Assembly (NCBI RefSeq): GCF_963576545.1
Contig: NC_083649.1
Location: 5,383,406 to 5,447,405, forward strand
DNA length: 64,000 nt
Direction of reading: 5' to 3'
DNA from: Limanda limanda
Taxonomy: Eukaryota > Chordata > Actinopteri > Pleuronectiformes > Pleuronectidae
In this document: in pieces, positions 53,901 through 60,973 of the stretch
Position numbering within the stretch: the first letter of the stretch is position 1
Layout of the letters: the number at the start of each line of letters is the position of its first letter
Notes under the pieces: generated by a model
Seen by the model: only the letters and a program-made list of their open reading frames with translations
Database searches by the model: none
What the model was told of the DNA's origin: nothing
Program-made: the position numbers and the translations under genes

Positions 53901-56900
53901 AACCTGATTCGCTTGTCAGGCTGTAACAAGGTGGACACTCACAAACACACAACCACTGACACACACGGATCATTCTATAGTCTCCTATTGACCCAACATG
54001 TGTGTCTACACTCTGTGAGAACACTGCAGCACCCGGGGGAGAACACCTCCAGCCGCTGGATGTGACCCCCGACCTCTTGTTGCAGGAGAGTAACAATGGT
54101 CGTCATTACACCAGCATTATTCCAATATACCTGCAGTTCCTGGTATTATCTCTGTATTGTCTTCAGTTAGAACCCTGAGTGTTAAGAAGTAAACAGGTTC
54201 CATTTGTTTTCAACTAAAAACTCCTCTAACTGTGTCTTAATCAGAAATGTGTCTCCGGTAATGTAACTGCTTCGTTGGCTTTTCCTGCTCTAAGGTTCCA
54301 TTTCTTTTTCCAGTGTTTGTTTTCTAGTGGTGTAATTAAAACTAAGCTGCAGCCGTTCACACTGGATTTGCACAGAAAAGAAATGCTTTTGAAAATATCG
54401 TAGCCCAAGTTAATATTTAGCAATTTGTTCCTAACTGGAGCTGACACTTCATTTTGTGCATCCTCGGTTCCTCGGGGGAGCACTTTGTTAAATGCTTGTG
54501 CGTTGAAGGGTCCACCCTCCAAGTTTAACTTTACAAAATAATAGTGATTAAACCTTCGGAAAAGGCTTAAGGAATATTATGCCCAGACAAAGACGACTTA
54601 TTTTCAGCGTGCAAAGGACAATGTCTTTCTTCCACTGACCCTACAAAACATGTGGAGAGGGAGAGGAGTCGTCCTTGAGAACGGTGAGAGAAGAGGAATC
54701 AGCTGAATGCGTCTAAATAACAGAGACAACTGAGGAACTGTGAATCACTCATCGGGCGTCATGAAGCCAGATGTGTTGAGCAATCATCTTTTTGCACAGG
54801 ACAGAGATGGGACATGCCCACTCTGAGATCCACAGAGTAACGACGGTGAGATACCAGACAACATGTTCTCAGATGCAATGAAGAGGACACCTCGTCTCAG
54901 TCGTCCAAAATAAGACGGATGGCTGCAGACAGCTCATCCCCAGTCGCAAAGGGAGATGGATTATTTTTATCCCTTTGTCCTACTTCCCGAAGAGTCTGTT
55001 GCACGAGCGTGTTTGTGTCACGTCGATAAAACAAATACTGGAAGCAGCAAAGTGGAGGAGTCTACAAAAGAGAAATGCTGGGACAGGAGAGGATTTGTCT
55101 TAATGTGAACATTGCTGCGTCCATTCTTCCTCTCCTGGCATTGATTAAACTCCTCTCTGTTCATCCAAATTACCTATTTAGAAGTTTTTTTCAATGAAAG
55201 AATCCTTTAATGGCCTTATTTAGTATTTGTAGAGATATATGCATATGCAAATTACCCATCACTGCAGCTCTGACTCTGTTCAAACACACAAACCTCATCA
55301 CCGCTAATGTGGGATTAATCCACGTCTGCAGGTCAATGCATCAACATGTGACCCCTATGCTAGAAAACACTGTTTCATCTACTCATACTGTGGTAATGAA
55401 CAAAGTTAATGAATATGGATATGAGTTAATAACATAAGGTCCTGATCGTCAGCTTTGAGGAAGCTACTTTAGCTTAATTAGCAAAACAACAACAACAGTA
55501 ATCAGCCGTACGTTGCTTCTCCTCTGATAACACTTGGTAATGCTGTGATGAAACAAAGGCTGTGACAAAATGAATATGGCGAACTTCACCCTGGAGGGTG
55601 ACAAGGTTAAAAAACTGGATTCTCATTGGAGGGAGCGCTCTACCCACTCACTTCCTGCCGCTCAGCCACAGCGGCGATACCGTCGCCGTGGTGACAGCTG
55701 CCTCTTTGAATGCTGGGAAAGCGAAAGAACCCCGTGTGATGTGCCTGGCGTACAGGAACAGGTTGTCATGAATAAAGACCACAAGAGGCTTCAGATGCAC
55801 GCCAGGGCCTGGATACAGGAACATGAAGAGGTCTGTTCAGATCAACATGTCTGTCGAGAGGCGGAGTCACATCGGGTCGACTCACGTTGGCACATCAGGA
55901 AACATCAGGAGTCAACGAACCAACGCTCCATAAAGAAATGTGATCACACTCTCACCCCGGGTTGGTTGGTCCTGGTTACTCCACTCAACCTTTCCTACTT
56001 GTAGCCTTTGGCTCATCTGGCGTTTGCTATGGGCATCGAAAAATTAGGGTCAAATACTTTGACGCTACCTGATAAGGCAGGAACGTAGAGTTTGATCAAA
56101 TATATACGTCTCTCTCCACTTCCATCACTTCCCCCCAAACTATTCCTTTATCCATTGGTAGAGTCTTTGTGTGGGAAGGAGCAGGGTAATTGAAATCACC
56201 CAGCGGTTGTCTCTTAAGACTCGAGGCTAATGGCTGTTCTGGTTCCTGTCAGTCAATGTAGTGACCTATCTCCTGGCTTCTTCCTTTCTTTCATCGTACT
56301 GAATCAGAACGGAATGACCCTCACTACTGGATTCTCCATCTTTCATGACTTTCACTGCAGCCTGAGCTTTAGAGCCGGAGATATGTGTTAGTAATAAAGT
56401 GTCAAAAAACCCCGGAGAAGAGCAAATAAGAGGAGGAGATAAAAGCAAGATAAATTGTCTGAGAGATGATAGATGGTCGGATTTAAATTACTTTACATTG
56501 ATGAATGATGAAAAGATCCTGATTATCCCTTTGGGTAATTAAGTTTAATTCCGAGGAGCTTTAATTTGAAATAAGTTTACCAGGCAAGGAGCCACAGCCA
56601 AAGGCAATTTGAGGATTTCTGCCCGGGTGTGTTCTGGCAGCCTGAGCCGTTCTTTGTCTTCCCATCTTTCATTTCCTTGCACCCCCATTGTCTTCAGCAT
56701 TTTCAGCACCCGGCAGGATTCATTCTCACAATCTGCTGCTGCACGTTCAGCTAAAGGACCTGTGGAGTCGTTTCCTACAGTTTACTGCAGAGATCGACAT
56801 TAACATGACAACTAAGTCGTTTGACTGGATTCCATCAACCTAGTGTTGATGAAACAACAACAGTAAAGAACACGGGGATGTATAATCCTATAAGTCTCTC

Positions 56901-59900
56901 ATCCTTTCAACCGGTGGCAAAAATGGATTAAATCAAATACTCCAACCGTAGTGTTGTGGCAGGTGAGAGTCGGTGAAGTACCCACGAGTGTTGTGTTATG
57001 GCAAAAAATTGTGCGACTGCAACGAGTGCCGAGCCTCTTGTGTAACCGGCTGCTCATTGTTAACAAGTGTGGGGCAAGAGCATGGGCGGGGGGGTTGAGG
57101 AGCGTTTAGCTTTGATAGAAATCATTTTCCTGCCTCTCGTTAAAAAACAAGCAATCGAGCATCGTTAGAAAGTTCGGCCAAAGAGATTTGGAAAGTTCTG
57201 TAAAGATATCGTTATGGAAATTGAACAATGTCACAGAAAACTTGAGAAACTTTCACAAAAGGTGGATCTGTGTTAAACGGTGACAAACAGCTGCAGAGGT
57301 TCAAATTAATAAGACGTACACACAATTAAGGTTTGTATCAGAAGAATCTAGTTGATGCATGATTTCGGGAGGGAAAATCTGAATTCAGTGGCCATATATA
57401 TATTTTTGAGCAAATTTCAAAGTAAGTAATGGTTATATGTCGAAAAACAACAGGAAACGATGATACAGGTTGCAGTAAACTAATAGTCAACAGATAATAC
57501 GTTGATTTAAGTCTGTTTCTGCAGCTTTTCAGTCGAACATTTGCCCCATTAAAATAGGTTCTCTCCTTAATTGCCTGTTTTTAGCAGCAGGAGCGAATCG
57601 GGCTCTTTGATCCTTTCAGCCTTTTATCTTACGCCAGCACTTTCCTGTAAACACCGGTCTGAAGTCAACTTAACCAAATGTCATCCATCACTTCATTGTT
57701 ACAAGTTTCTGACCTGGGCACCCTGCAACATTCTTAGATTTGAGCCGACCAGCACGGGTTTTGCTGTGGTGCAGCGGCGAGGTGAAGCTGCTCCGGGCCG
57801 TGGACACAGCGTCTGATCAGGACCTTTGTTTCACCGTCTTTACAAAGCTCGCTATCTGGGCTCCGAGGTGGAGCTGCCTGGCAGGAGGCCTGTTCACCCC
57901 TGAGCTCAGCTCACACTTCTGAAGCCCAGCTACCTTTGATGAAGGCATGAAAGTTGTCACAGTGCCACTGCACATCCACATCGCTTTAATGGGAAACTAT
58001 TCAAAGCCACAGCTCAATTTAAAAAAAAAAAGCACTGGCATTGATACAAGCTCTAAATGCAGAGAGGAAGCACAGAGAAGCAGGGAAGGCAGTCCCCAAA
58101 AATGGTTAATTTATATGAACCTTAAAGACGCATGCATGAATGCAAAAGGTAGAATTTGGCAAGACTTTAGAGGGAGAATGTGCAAAGCTGCAGCTGCGTG
58201 ACTAACGGAATTTTATCTATAGAATTTAAAGAACTAAAGAAAATGTACAGATTTTATTTTGACCCCGGTTGGCAGCAGGAAGGTCAATGATCAATCCCTT
58301 TTATCCCTAATTTCAAATATCTAAAAAAATCTTCTTTTCTAATCTTGTTTATGGATAATCATTTTCTTCAGGCTTGTTCTTCTGACGTCCACACTTTGAA
58401 CTTGCAGCTGATTCATGTCCTTATCGTTCTCCACCGTTGGGGAGTTCACAGGTGAATAACATTATGGGTTAACTGTGGCTTATAAAAGGCGAATTTGCTT
58501 TTAATTGTATGTGCGAGCAGGATCAACAATCAGAATCTCTGACGCCGTGCGCTGCTTTGTTTCTCCTGCTTTTGTTTGCCCGTCAGCTTTCATGTGGAAT
58601 TCATGCGCGGCTCCATGTTTTGTCAAAGCGAGAGGAGAAGAGGAGGCAGGAAGAGGAGGCTTCTTCTTTTTTCCGAAGGCGACACATCAAGCCCTCCTTT
58701 TCACTCCGGTTCATGTAACACAGTGTTTTTCTCGTGTCAATCTGAGGAGTCTCTTTGTACAGAACAATCGATTGTCAAAAAAATACACTACCTGTGATTT
58801 TCAGTCTCGTGTCGAGAGAGAGAGAGAGAGAGAGAATGTCCCGACTGAGGATTGTGTGTCTGGGTCCGTGTGGAGAGCCCACCTACCTGGAAGCTCCTTA
58901 TCTCCCTTCATCCATCTGATGGTGGCGGCGGGCTTGCTGCTCATGGCCGTGCAGGTCATCTCCGTCTCGTTGCCCTCGCTCACGACCTCATCCCGGGCCT
59001 CGATGATGGGGTTACCTGGAGGAACTGCAGCAGGAGACACAGACCAGACACAGATTGTAGAGCGGCTCAACCTTCAGCTCGATGTGCTGAGTAAACAGAG
59101 CTGACACTGAAGATGAAGAACAGGTCAGACGACAATAAAACGTCTCTTTTTATGTAACAAGCTTGTTGTGCTACTATTGGTTTATTGGATAATCATCGTA
59201 ATAATCCAAGGCACTGTGATGGCTACCAAACATGCATAGCTATATTTAACAAATGTCAGATATAGGATGTAAAACAAACATATTGTTTAGTCCAAATAAA
59301 TGAAAAAGGGAACATGAACTCATATTTTCATGATATTTAGATTCATCAACAAGTCAAACAACAAAATATACTTGATATAGTTATTGATTGTTGAGTTTTT
59401 ACTTGAAAAAATAGTGTATGCAAATAAATTAATTTAAATTTAATTACACATTACTCAATTCACACACTTAAAAACACACATTTTCAACTGTAACTGCAAA
59501 ATAGAAAAAACAGGAAGATGAAGAACAGGTCAGATGACAATAAAACTTTTCTTTTTATGGAATTAGCTTGTTGTGGTAATATTGGTTTATTGGATACAAA
59601 TCCAAAATAATCTAAGGCACTGTGATGGCTACCAAACATGCATACCTATATTAAACTAAAATCAGATATAGGATGTAAAAACAACATATTGTTAAGTCTG
59701 AATATATGAAAAAGGGAACATGAAGTGTAAGAGACTCATGTTATCATGATATTTAGATTCATCAACAAGTCTCAATACAAAATATACTGGATATAGTTTC
59801 ATATTGTTGAGTTTTACTTGAAAAAATAGTGTATACAAATAAATTAATTTAAATTTAATTACTCAATTCACACACTTAAAAACACACATTTTCAACTGTA

Positions 59901-60973
59901 ACTGCAAAATAGAAAAAACAGGAAGATGAAGAACAGGTCAGATGACAATAAAACTTTTCTTTTGATGGAATAAGCTTGTTGTGCTAATATTGGTTTATTG
60001 GATACAAATCACAATAATCTAAGGCACTGTAATGGCTACCAAACATGCATACCTATATTTAACAAATACCAGATATAGGATGTAAAACAAACATATTGTT
60101 TAGTCCAAATAAATGAAAAAAGGGAACATGATGTGTAAGAGACTCATGTTATCATGATATTTAGATTCATCAACAAGTCAAACAACAAAATATACTTGAT
60201 ATAGTTTCATATTGTTGAGTTTTACTTGAAAAAATAGTGTATACAAATAAAATAATTTAAAAAAGCTTCATTCGGCATAAACATCATGTAAGTATTGTTG
60301 CAGCAGGATAGTGATTTATTATTATTACACATTTCCCATTTCAAACACACAAAAACACATTTTCAACTGTAGCTGCAAAATTGAAAAAACAGGAAACTGA
60401 GACTTATTTACTGAATGTGTCAGTGAAGCTGAAAACACATTTGGAAATCTTCACACAGTTTATGACGAGTGTGAGTGACATGTTGTGTTGCACACATGTA
60501 TTTTAACAGTTTACATGTGAACTACGACTTGTGAGGCCCCCCCCACACGTCGCTGATATTAATTAAAACAGTTCAGATTTACTGAACACGTGAAATAAAC
60601 AATGTTCCTGAATCTCCCGGCTTCACTGTTGCTGCTGTCAGAGTTTCTGGCAGATTTCACAGTGAGCTGTCGACCACGGCGCTCAACATGTGAGTGTGTG
60701 TTGTTTTCCACAGTCTAAAGGCTGATTAGCAAGCTTCACCTCCCTGCTGCAACAACACTGACTGTGTGTGAGTGTGTGACTGTGTGTGTGGGTGTGTTTG
60801 CATGCGTGTGTTGTAGCTACTTAGCACAGTGATGTCAGCGTAGGCTTCCTGCGGGGGATCCGTGTAGAGCTGGCAAACATATCGACCCTCGTCTGACAGC
60901 GAGACATTAGACAGTGACACCCGCAGCTCATTGTCGGAGAAGTTCACGAGCTGGAAGCGAGCGTCTTTCAGTG
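29838..60973 (-). CDS. cadm1: cadm1 (cell adhesion molecule 1), partial gene, six internal exons
   Basis: Gene-level entry joining six minus-strand exons: 60973-60821, 59024-58887, 53324-53166, 47262-47166, 41623-41451, 29927-29838. Joined, they give 270 codons without a stop, and every junction keeps frame. The product is part of the ectodomain of a CADM/SynCAM immunoglobulin-superfamily protein: half of Ig1, all of Ig2 and Ig3, then a Thr-rich stalk. The family are single-pass membrane proteins that bind in trans, Ca2+-independently, at synapses and epithelial junctions. Assignment to CADM1 rather than CADM2-4 rests on [10 protein letters not shown] in Ig1 (CADM2/3 have a TMPV-type sequence there), CTAMSSKPA in Ig2, [17 protein letters not shown] in Ig3 and the Thr-rich stalk. 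The first exons (signal peptide, start of Ig1) and last exons (transmembrane, PDZ-binding tail) are outside the window or not found. Whether it is cadm1a or cadm1b cannot be decided here. Confidence 0.93.
30600..31420 (+). repeat. four degenerate ~190-bp units with GACCTTGACC motifs
   Basis: Units begin near 30618, 30824, 31000 and 31210. Each has a GTGACCTTGACCTTT-like start, a GACAAAA core, then TGTGGATGCATG or GTGAACGTATGCACC and a CACGGATAG or ACAAACGGACAAC segment. The last unit ends with CATAACGCCTCTAACCATCG and GCTGAGGCATAGAAATG, the usual end of a common fish repeat. The plus orientation is taken from that end. Confidence 0.7.
32690..32870 (+). repeat. dispersed ~350-bp family, left-half copy
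   Basis: GTGAAGCCAAAACCTCTTGA, TCGCCACCTGATGGCTGGCT, then TTCATGTTAGCAGATGGGAC and ATGGACCAAACTG. These are the left-end features of the family. Confidence 0.6.
33712..33743 (+). repeat. CA microsatellite
   Basis: CA repeat with AAACAAA interruption. Confidence 0.9.
34395..34765 (+). repeat. dispersed ~350-bp family, near-complete copy
   Basis: Left end GTGAAGCCACAGCATCTTGA then TTGCCCCCTGGTGGC; middle CCATGTTAGCAGATGGATCA and TCTGATAAATTTGGTTTTAA; right end AATGGGAGGAAGTGTAGATA. This copy best shows the whole unit. A fragment of the same family (CATCCATGTTATCCAATGGG) lies at 34105-34150. Confidence 0.7.
35337..35375 (+). repeat. GT microsatellite with TTTG interruptions
   Basis: GTG(TG)n broken twice by TTTG. 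Confidence 0.93.
35541..35582 (+). repeat. CT microsatellite
   Basis: CT repeats with A and G interruptions; ends with (CT)8. Confidence 0.93.
35590..35880 (+). repeat. possible LTR-type or other repeat fragment, GC-rich
   Basis: A GC-rich block is followed by AATAAA within GCAATAAATTACTTTTGAAA, then CGAGTCTGTGCCGTGCATTT and CAGGTCCGAG. A poly(A) signal followed by GAGTCTGTGC-CATTT-GGTCC is a layout seen at the ends of fish LTR elements. No clear TG...CA borders or duplication; the assignment is tentative. Confidence 0.3.
37900..38160 (+). repeat. dispersed ~350-bp family, internally deleted copy
   Basis: GCCAAAGTGTCTTGATCGCC then CCCTGGAGG at the left, TTATTCGATGCTGTAAAAAC in the middle, and AGTGGGAGGAAGTGGACATA at the right. 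The CCATGTTAGCAGATGG core is missing. Confidence 0.65.
38940..38983 (+). repeat. 10-bp minisatellite CAGACACACA
   Basis: Four consecutive units of CAGACACACA with CA-rich flanks. Confidence 0.92.
41451..41623 (-). CDS. cadm1: cadm1 exon: second half of Ig3 domain
   Basis: 173 nt, phase 2 in, phase 1 out. The acceptor is ctgctttccag before GCCTCAGCGG; the donor is GTCTATG then GTACGA, a weak site with C at +4 and G at +5 shifted. It encodes [39 protein letters not shown] and [18 protein letters not shown]. Visible features are the C-strand Trp, the Y-x-C motif with the F-strand Cys, and two sequons, NKS and NGT, matching NKT and NGT of mammalian CADM1. The final G pairs with AT of the stalk exon to make Asp, as in the mammalian YVYD junction. 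No start codon falls in this exon's reading frame in a useful place, so simple ORF finding misses it. Confidence 0.95.
41735..42060 (-). repeat. dispersed ~350-bp family, inverted near-complete copy
   Basis: Starts with the inverted right end (GTATAAAGATGGATGACACG, then TCCCCACTTCCTCCCACTAT) and ends with the inverted left end (CCATCGGCTAACATGGAGG, then GCCAGCCACTAGGAGGCGAT). It is directly followed by the MITE at 42081. Confidence 0.7.
42078..42653. mobile_element. PIF/Harbinger-like MITE with TAA target duplication
   Basis: The element is 42081-42650 (570 bp). The left end AGGCCGGCGCATGCATCTGC and the inverted right end AGGCCGGCGCATGCTTCTGC differ at one of 20 bases. TAA flanks both sides (42078-42080, 42651-42653). 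A TWA duplication is the Harbinger signature. Internally it has repeated CACGTAAG motifs and a GGGCCCGGAAGGC palindromic region near 42592-42620. No transposase frame. It sits at the edge of a dispersed-family copy. Confidence 0.85.
43774..43810 (+). repeat. GT microsatellite
   Basis: Interrupted GT repeat with one CTG and one TTT break. Confidence 0.92.
47119..47144. repeat. (GT)13 microsatellite 20 nt after Ig3 part 1 donor
   Basis: Thirteen GT units, continued by an imperfect GT stretch back to 47101; CA in the cadm1 transcript, about 20 nt downstream of the donor at 47165. Confidence 0.97.
47166..47262 (-). CDS. cadm1: cadm1 exon: first half of Ig3 domain
   Basis: 97 nt, phase 1 in, phase 2 out. 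The acceptor is ctgccctttcag-like (ccctttcag before ACAAACCGG); the donor is AACCCCA then GTATGT. The exon encodes [20 protein letters not shown], then [12 protein letters not shown] with the B-strand Cys, and two bases of a Gln codon. The donor choice is decided by frame: CA joined to the next exon's G gives KPQPQRVNWV, colinear with mammalian CADM1 KPQPVMVTWV. Reading on through the donor would run into a CA repeat. The exon is short and sits between a ~60-nt CT tract just before the acceptor and a 26-nt CA tract 20 nt after the donor. Confidence 0.94.
47264..47325. repeat. GA/CT tract forming the acceptor polypyrimidine tract
   Basis: About 60 nt of GA-rich sequence on plus, CT-rich in the transcript, ending directly at the acceptor of the Ig3 part 1 exon. 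Confidence 0.9.
49647..50142. mobile_element. MITE with 27-bp perfect terminal inverted repeats and TAA duplication
   Basis: The element is 49650-50139 (490 bp). Both ends read AAGGGACTCTTACCTTTGTT followed by GCATTT in inverted orientation, without mismatch over about 26-27 bases. Flanks are TAA at 49647-49649 and 50140-50142. The size, TIR and 3-bp duplication fit a PIF/Harbinger-type MITE; a TTAA-target family is possible because a T precedes. The 78-codon open frame inside (49753-49989) has no recognisable transposase motif. Confidence 0.85.
53166..53324 (-). CDS. cadm1: cadm1 exon: second half of Ig2 domain
   Basis: 159 nt, phase 1 to phase 1. The acceptor is gttttccacag before GCAAGCCC; the donor is GTGCAGT then GTAAGT, a near-consensus site. 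The exon encodes [39 protein letters not shown] with the F-strand Cys, then [13 protein letters not shown] and the first base of a Tyr codon completed by the next exon. [16 protein letters not shown] and HPAV are diagnostic for CADM1. Together with 58887-59024 it completes Ig2; the intron between them (5562 nt) splits the Ig domain near its middle, as is normal for this family. Confidence 0.95.
53806..54085 (+). repeat. degenerate teleost interspersed repeat
   Basis: Reads GAATCCATCCATCACC, CACTTATCCTGTCGGGGTCA, CAGGTGCGGTACAACCTG, then CAGCACCCGGGGGAGAACAC. The order matches a very abundant fish repeat (ATCCATTATCT... TTATCCTGT.. GGGTCA... GGCGGGGTACACCCTGG... ACCCGGAGAGAACCC). Highly diverged; family name not assigned. 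Confidence 0.6.
58814..58835 (+). repeat. GA microsatellite ~50 nt after Ig2 part 1 donor
   Basis: About ten GA units on plus; CT repeat in the cadm1 transcript, about 50 nt downstream of the donor at 58886. Confidence 0.9.
58887..59024 (-). CDS. cadm1: cadm1 exon: first half of Ig2 domain
   Basis: 138 nt, phase 1 to phase 1. The acceptor is ctgctgcag before TTCCTCCAGG; the donor is CTTCCAG then GTAGGT. The split codon at the start reads A+TT (Ile), giving VLIPPGNP at the Ig1-Ig2 linker, where mammalian CADM1 has VLVPPRN. The exon encodes [19 protein letters not shown] with the B-strand Cys, [13 protein letters not shown] with the C-strand Trp, and MKGDKELPG. The sequon here is NET, four residues before the Cys region; the mammalian NCT sequon at the Cys is absent because Asn is replaced by Thr. 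A 199-codon open frame on the plus strand across this exon (58505-59104) is an antisense shadow. A CT-rich tract lies about 50 nt after the donor in the transcript sense. Confidence 0.95.
59109..60393. repeat. three-copy tandem array, ~406-bp unit, inside cadm1 intron
   Basis: Units start at 59109, 59514 and 59922 (spacing 405 and 408) with GAAGATGAAGAACAGGTCAG. All share TTGGTTTATTGGATA, GGCACTGTGATGGCTACC (one base differs in unit 3), ACCAAACATGCATA, GATATAGGATGTAAAA and TTTAGATTCATCAACAAGTC. Unit 3 is interrupted after ~60255 by ~90 bp of unique sequence (GCTTCATTCGGCATAAACAT...) and resumes with ACACATTTTCAACTGTAGCT to about 60393. The array starts 84 nt from the Ig2 exon acceptor. Confidence 0.92.
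60762..60812. repeat. imperfect GT tract 8 nt after Ig1 exon donor
   Basis: GTGTGTGAGTGTGTGACTGT-type sequence on plus; CA-rich in the transcript, beginning about 8 nt downstream of the donor at 60820. Confidence 0.9.
60821..60973 (-). CDS. cadm1: cadm1 exon: second half of Ig1 (V-type) domain
   Basis: 153 nt, phase 1 in and phase 1 out. The acceptor is ccctcag before CACTGAAAG; the first two bases complete a codon that would be Pro if the upstream exon ends in C, as in CADM1. The donor is CTAA then GTAGCT. The exon encodes [11 protein letters not shown], a [18 protein letters not shown] strand pair, the F-strand Cys in [14 protein letters not shown], and DITVL. It holds two N-glycosylation sequons, NFS and NVS, both at positions glycosylated in mammalian CADM1 Ig1, where glycans tune trans binding. 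The DEGRYVC motif is the classic Ig D-x-G-x-Y-x-C. Its partner B-strand Cys lies in the missing upstream exon. A CA-rich tract (in the transcript sense) starts about 8 nt after the donor. Confidence 0.95.

Larger units (their letters stand above)
53325..58886 (-). other. cadm1 intron splitting Ig2
   Basis: 5562 nt. It contains a degenerate copy of a common fish interspersed repeat (53806-54085) and an unassigned 144-codon plus-strand open frame (55570-56004). Nothing else could be identified. Confidence 0.75.
59025..60820 (-). other. cadm1 intron between Ig1 part 2 and Ig2 part 1
   Basis: 1796 nt, the shortest intron seen. About 1.3 kb of it is a three-copy tandem array (see repeat entry). 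The donor side is CA-rich for 50 nt in the transcript sense. Confidence 0.8.

Noticed and set aside
58505..59104. 199-codon plus-strand open frame, the longest in the window
   Set aside because: It runs antisense over the cadm1 Ig2 exon (58887-59024); its composition and lack of any domain fit a shadow frame.
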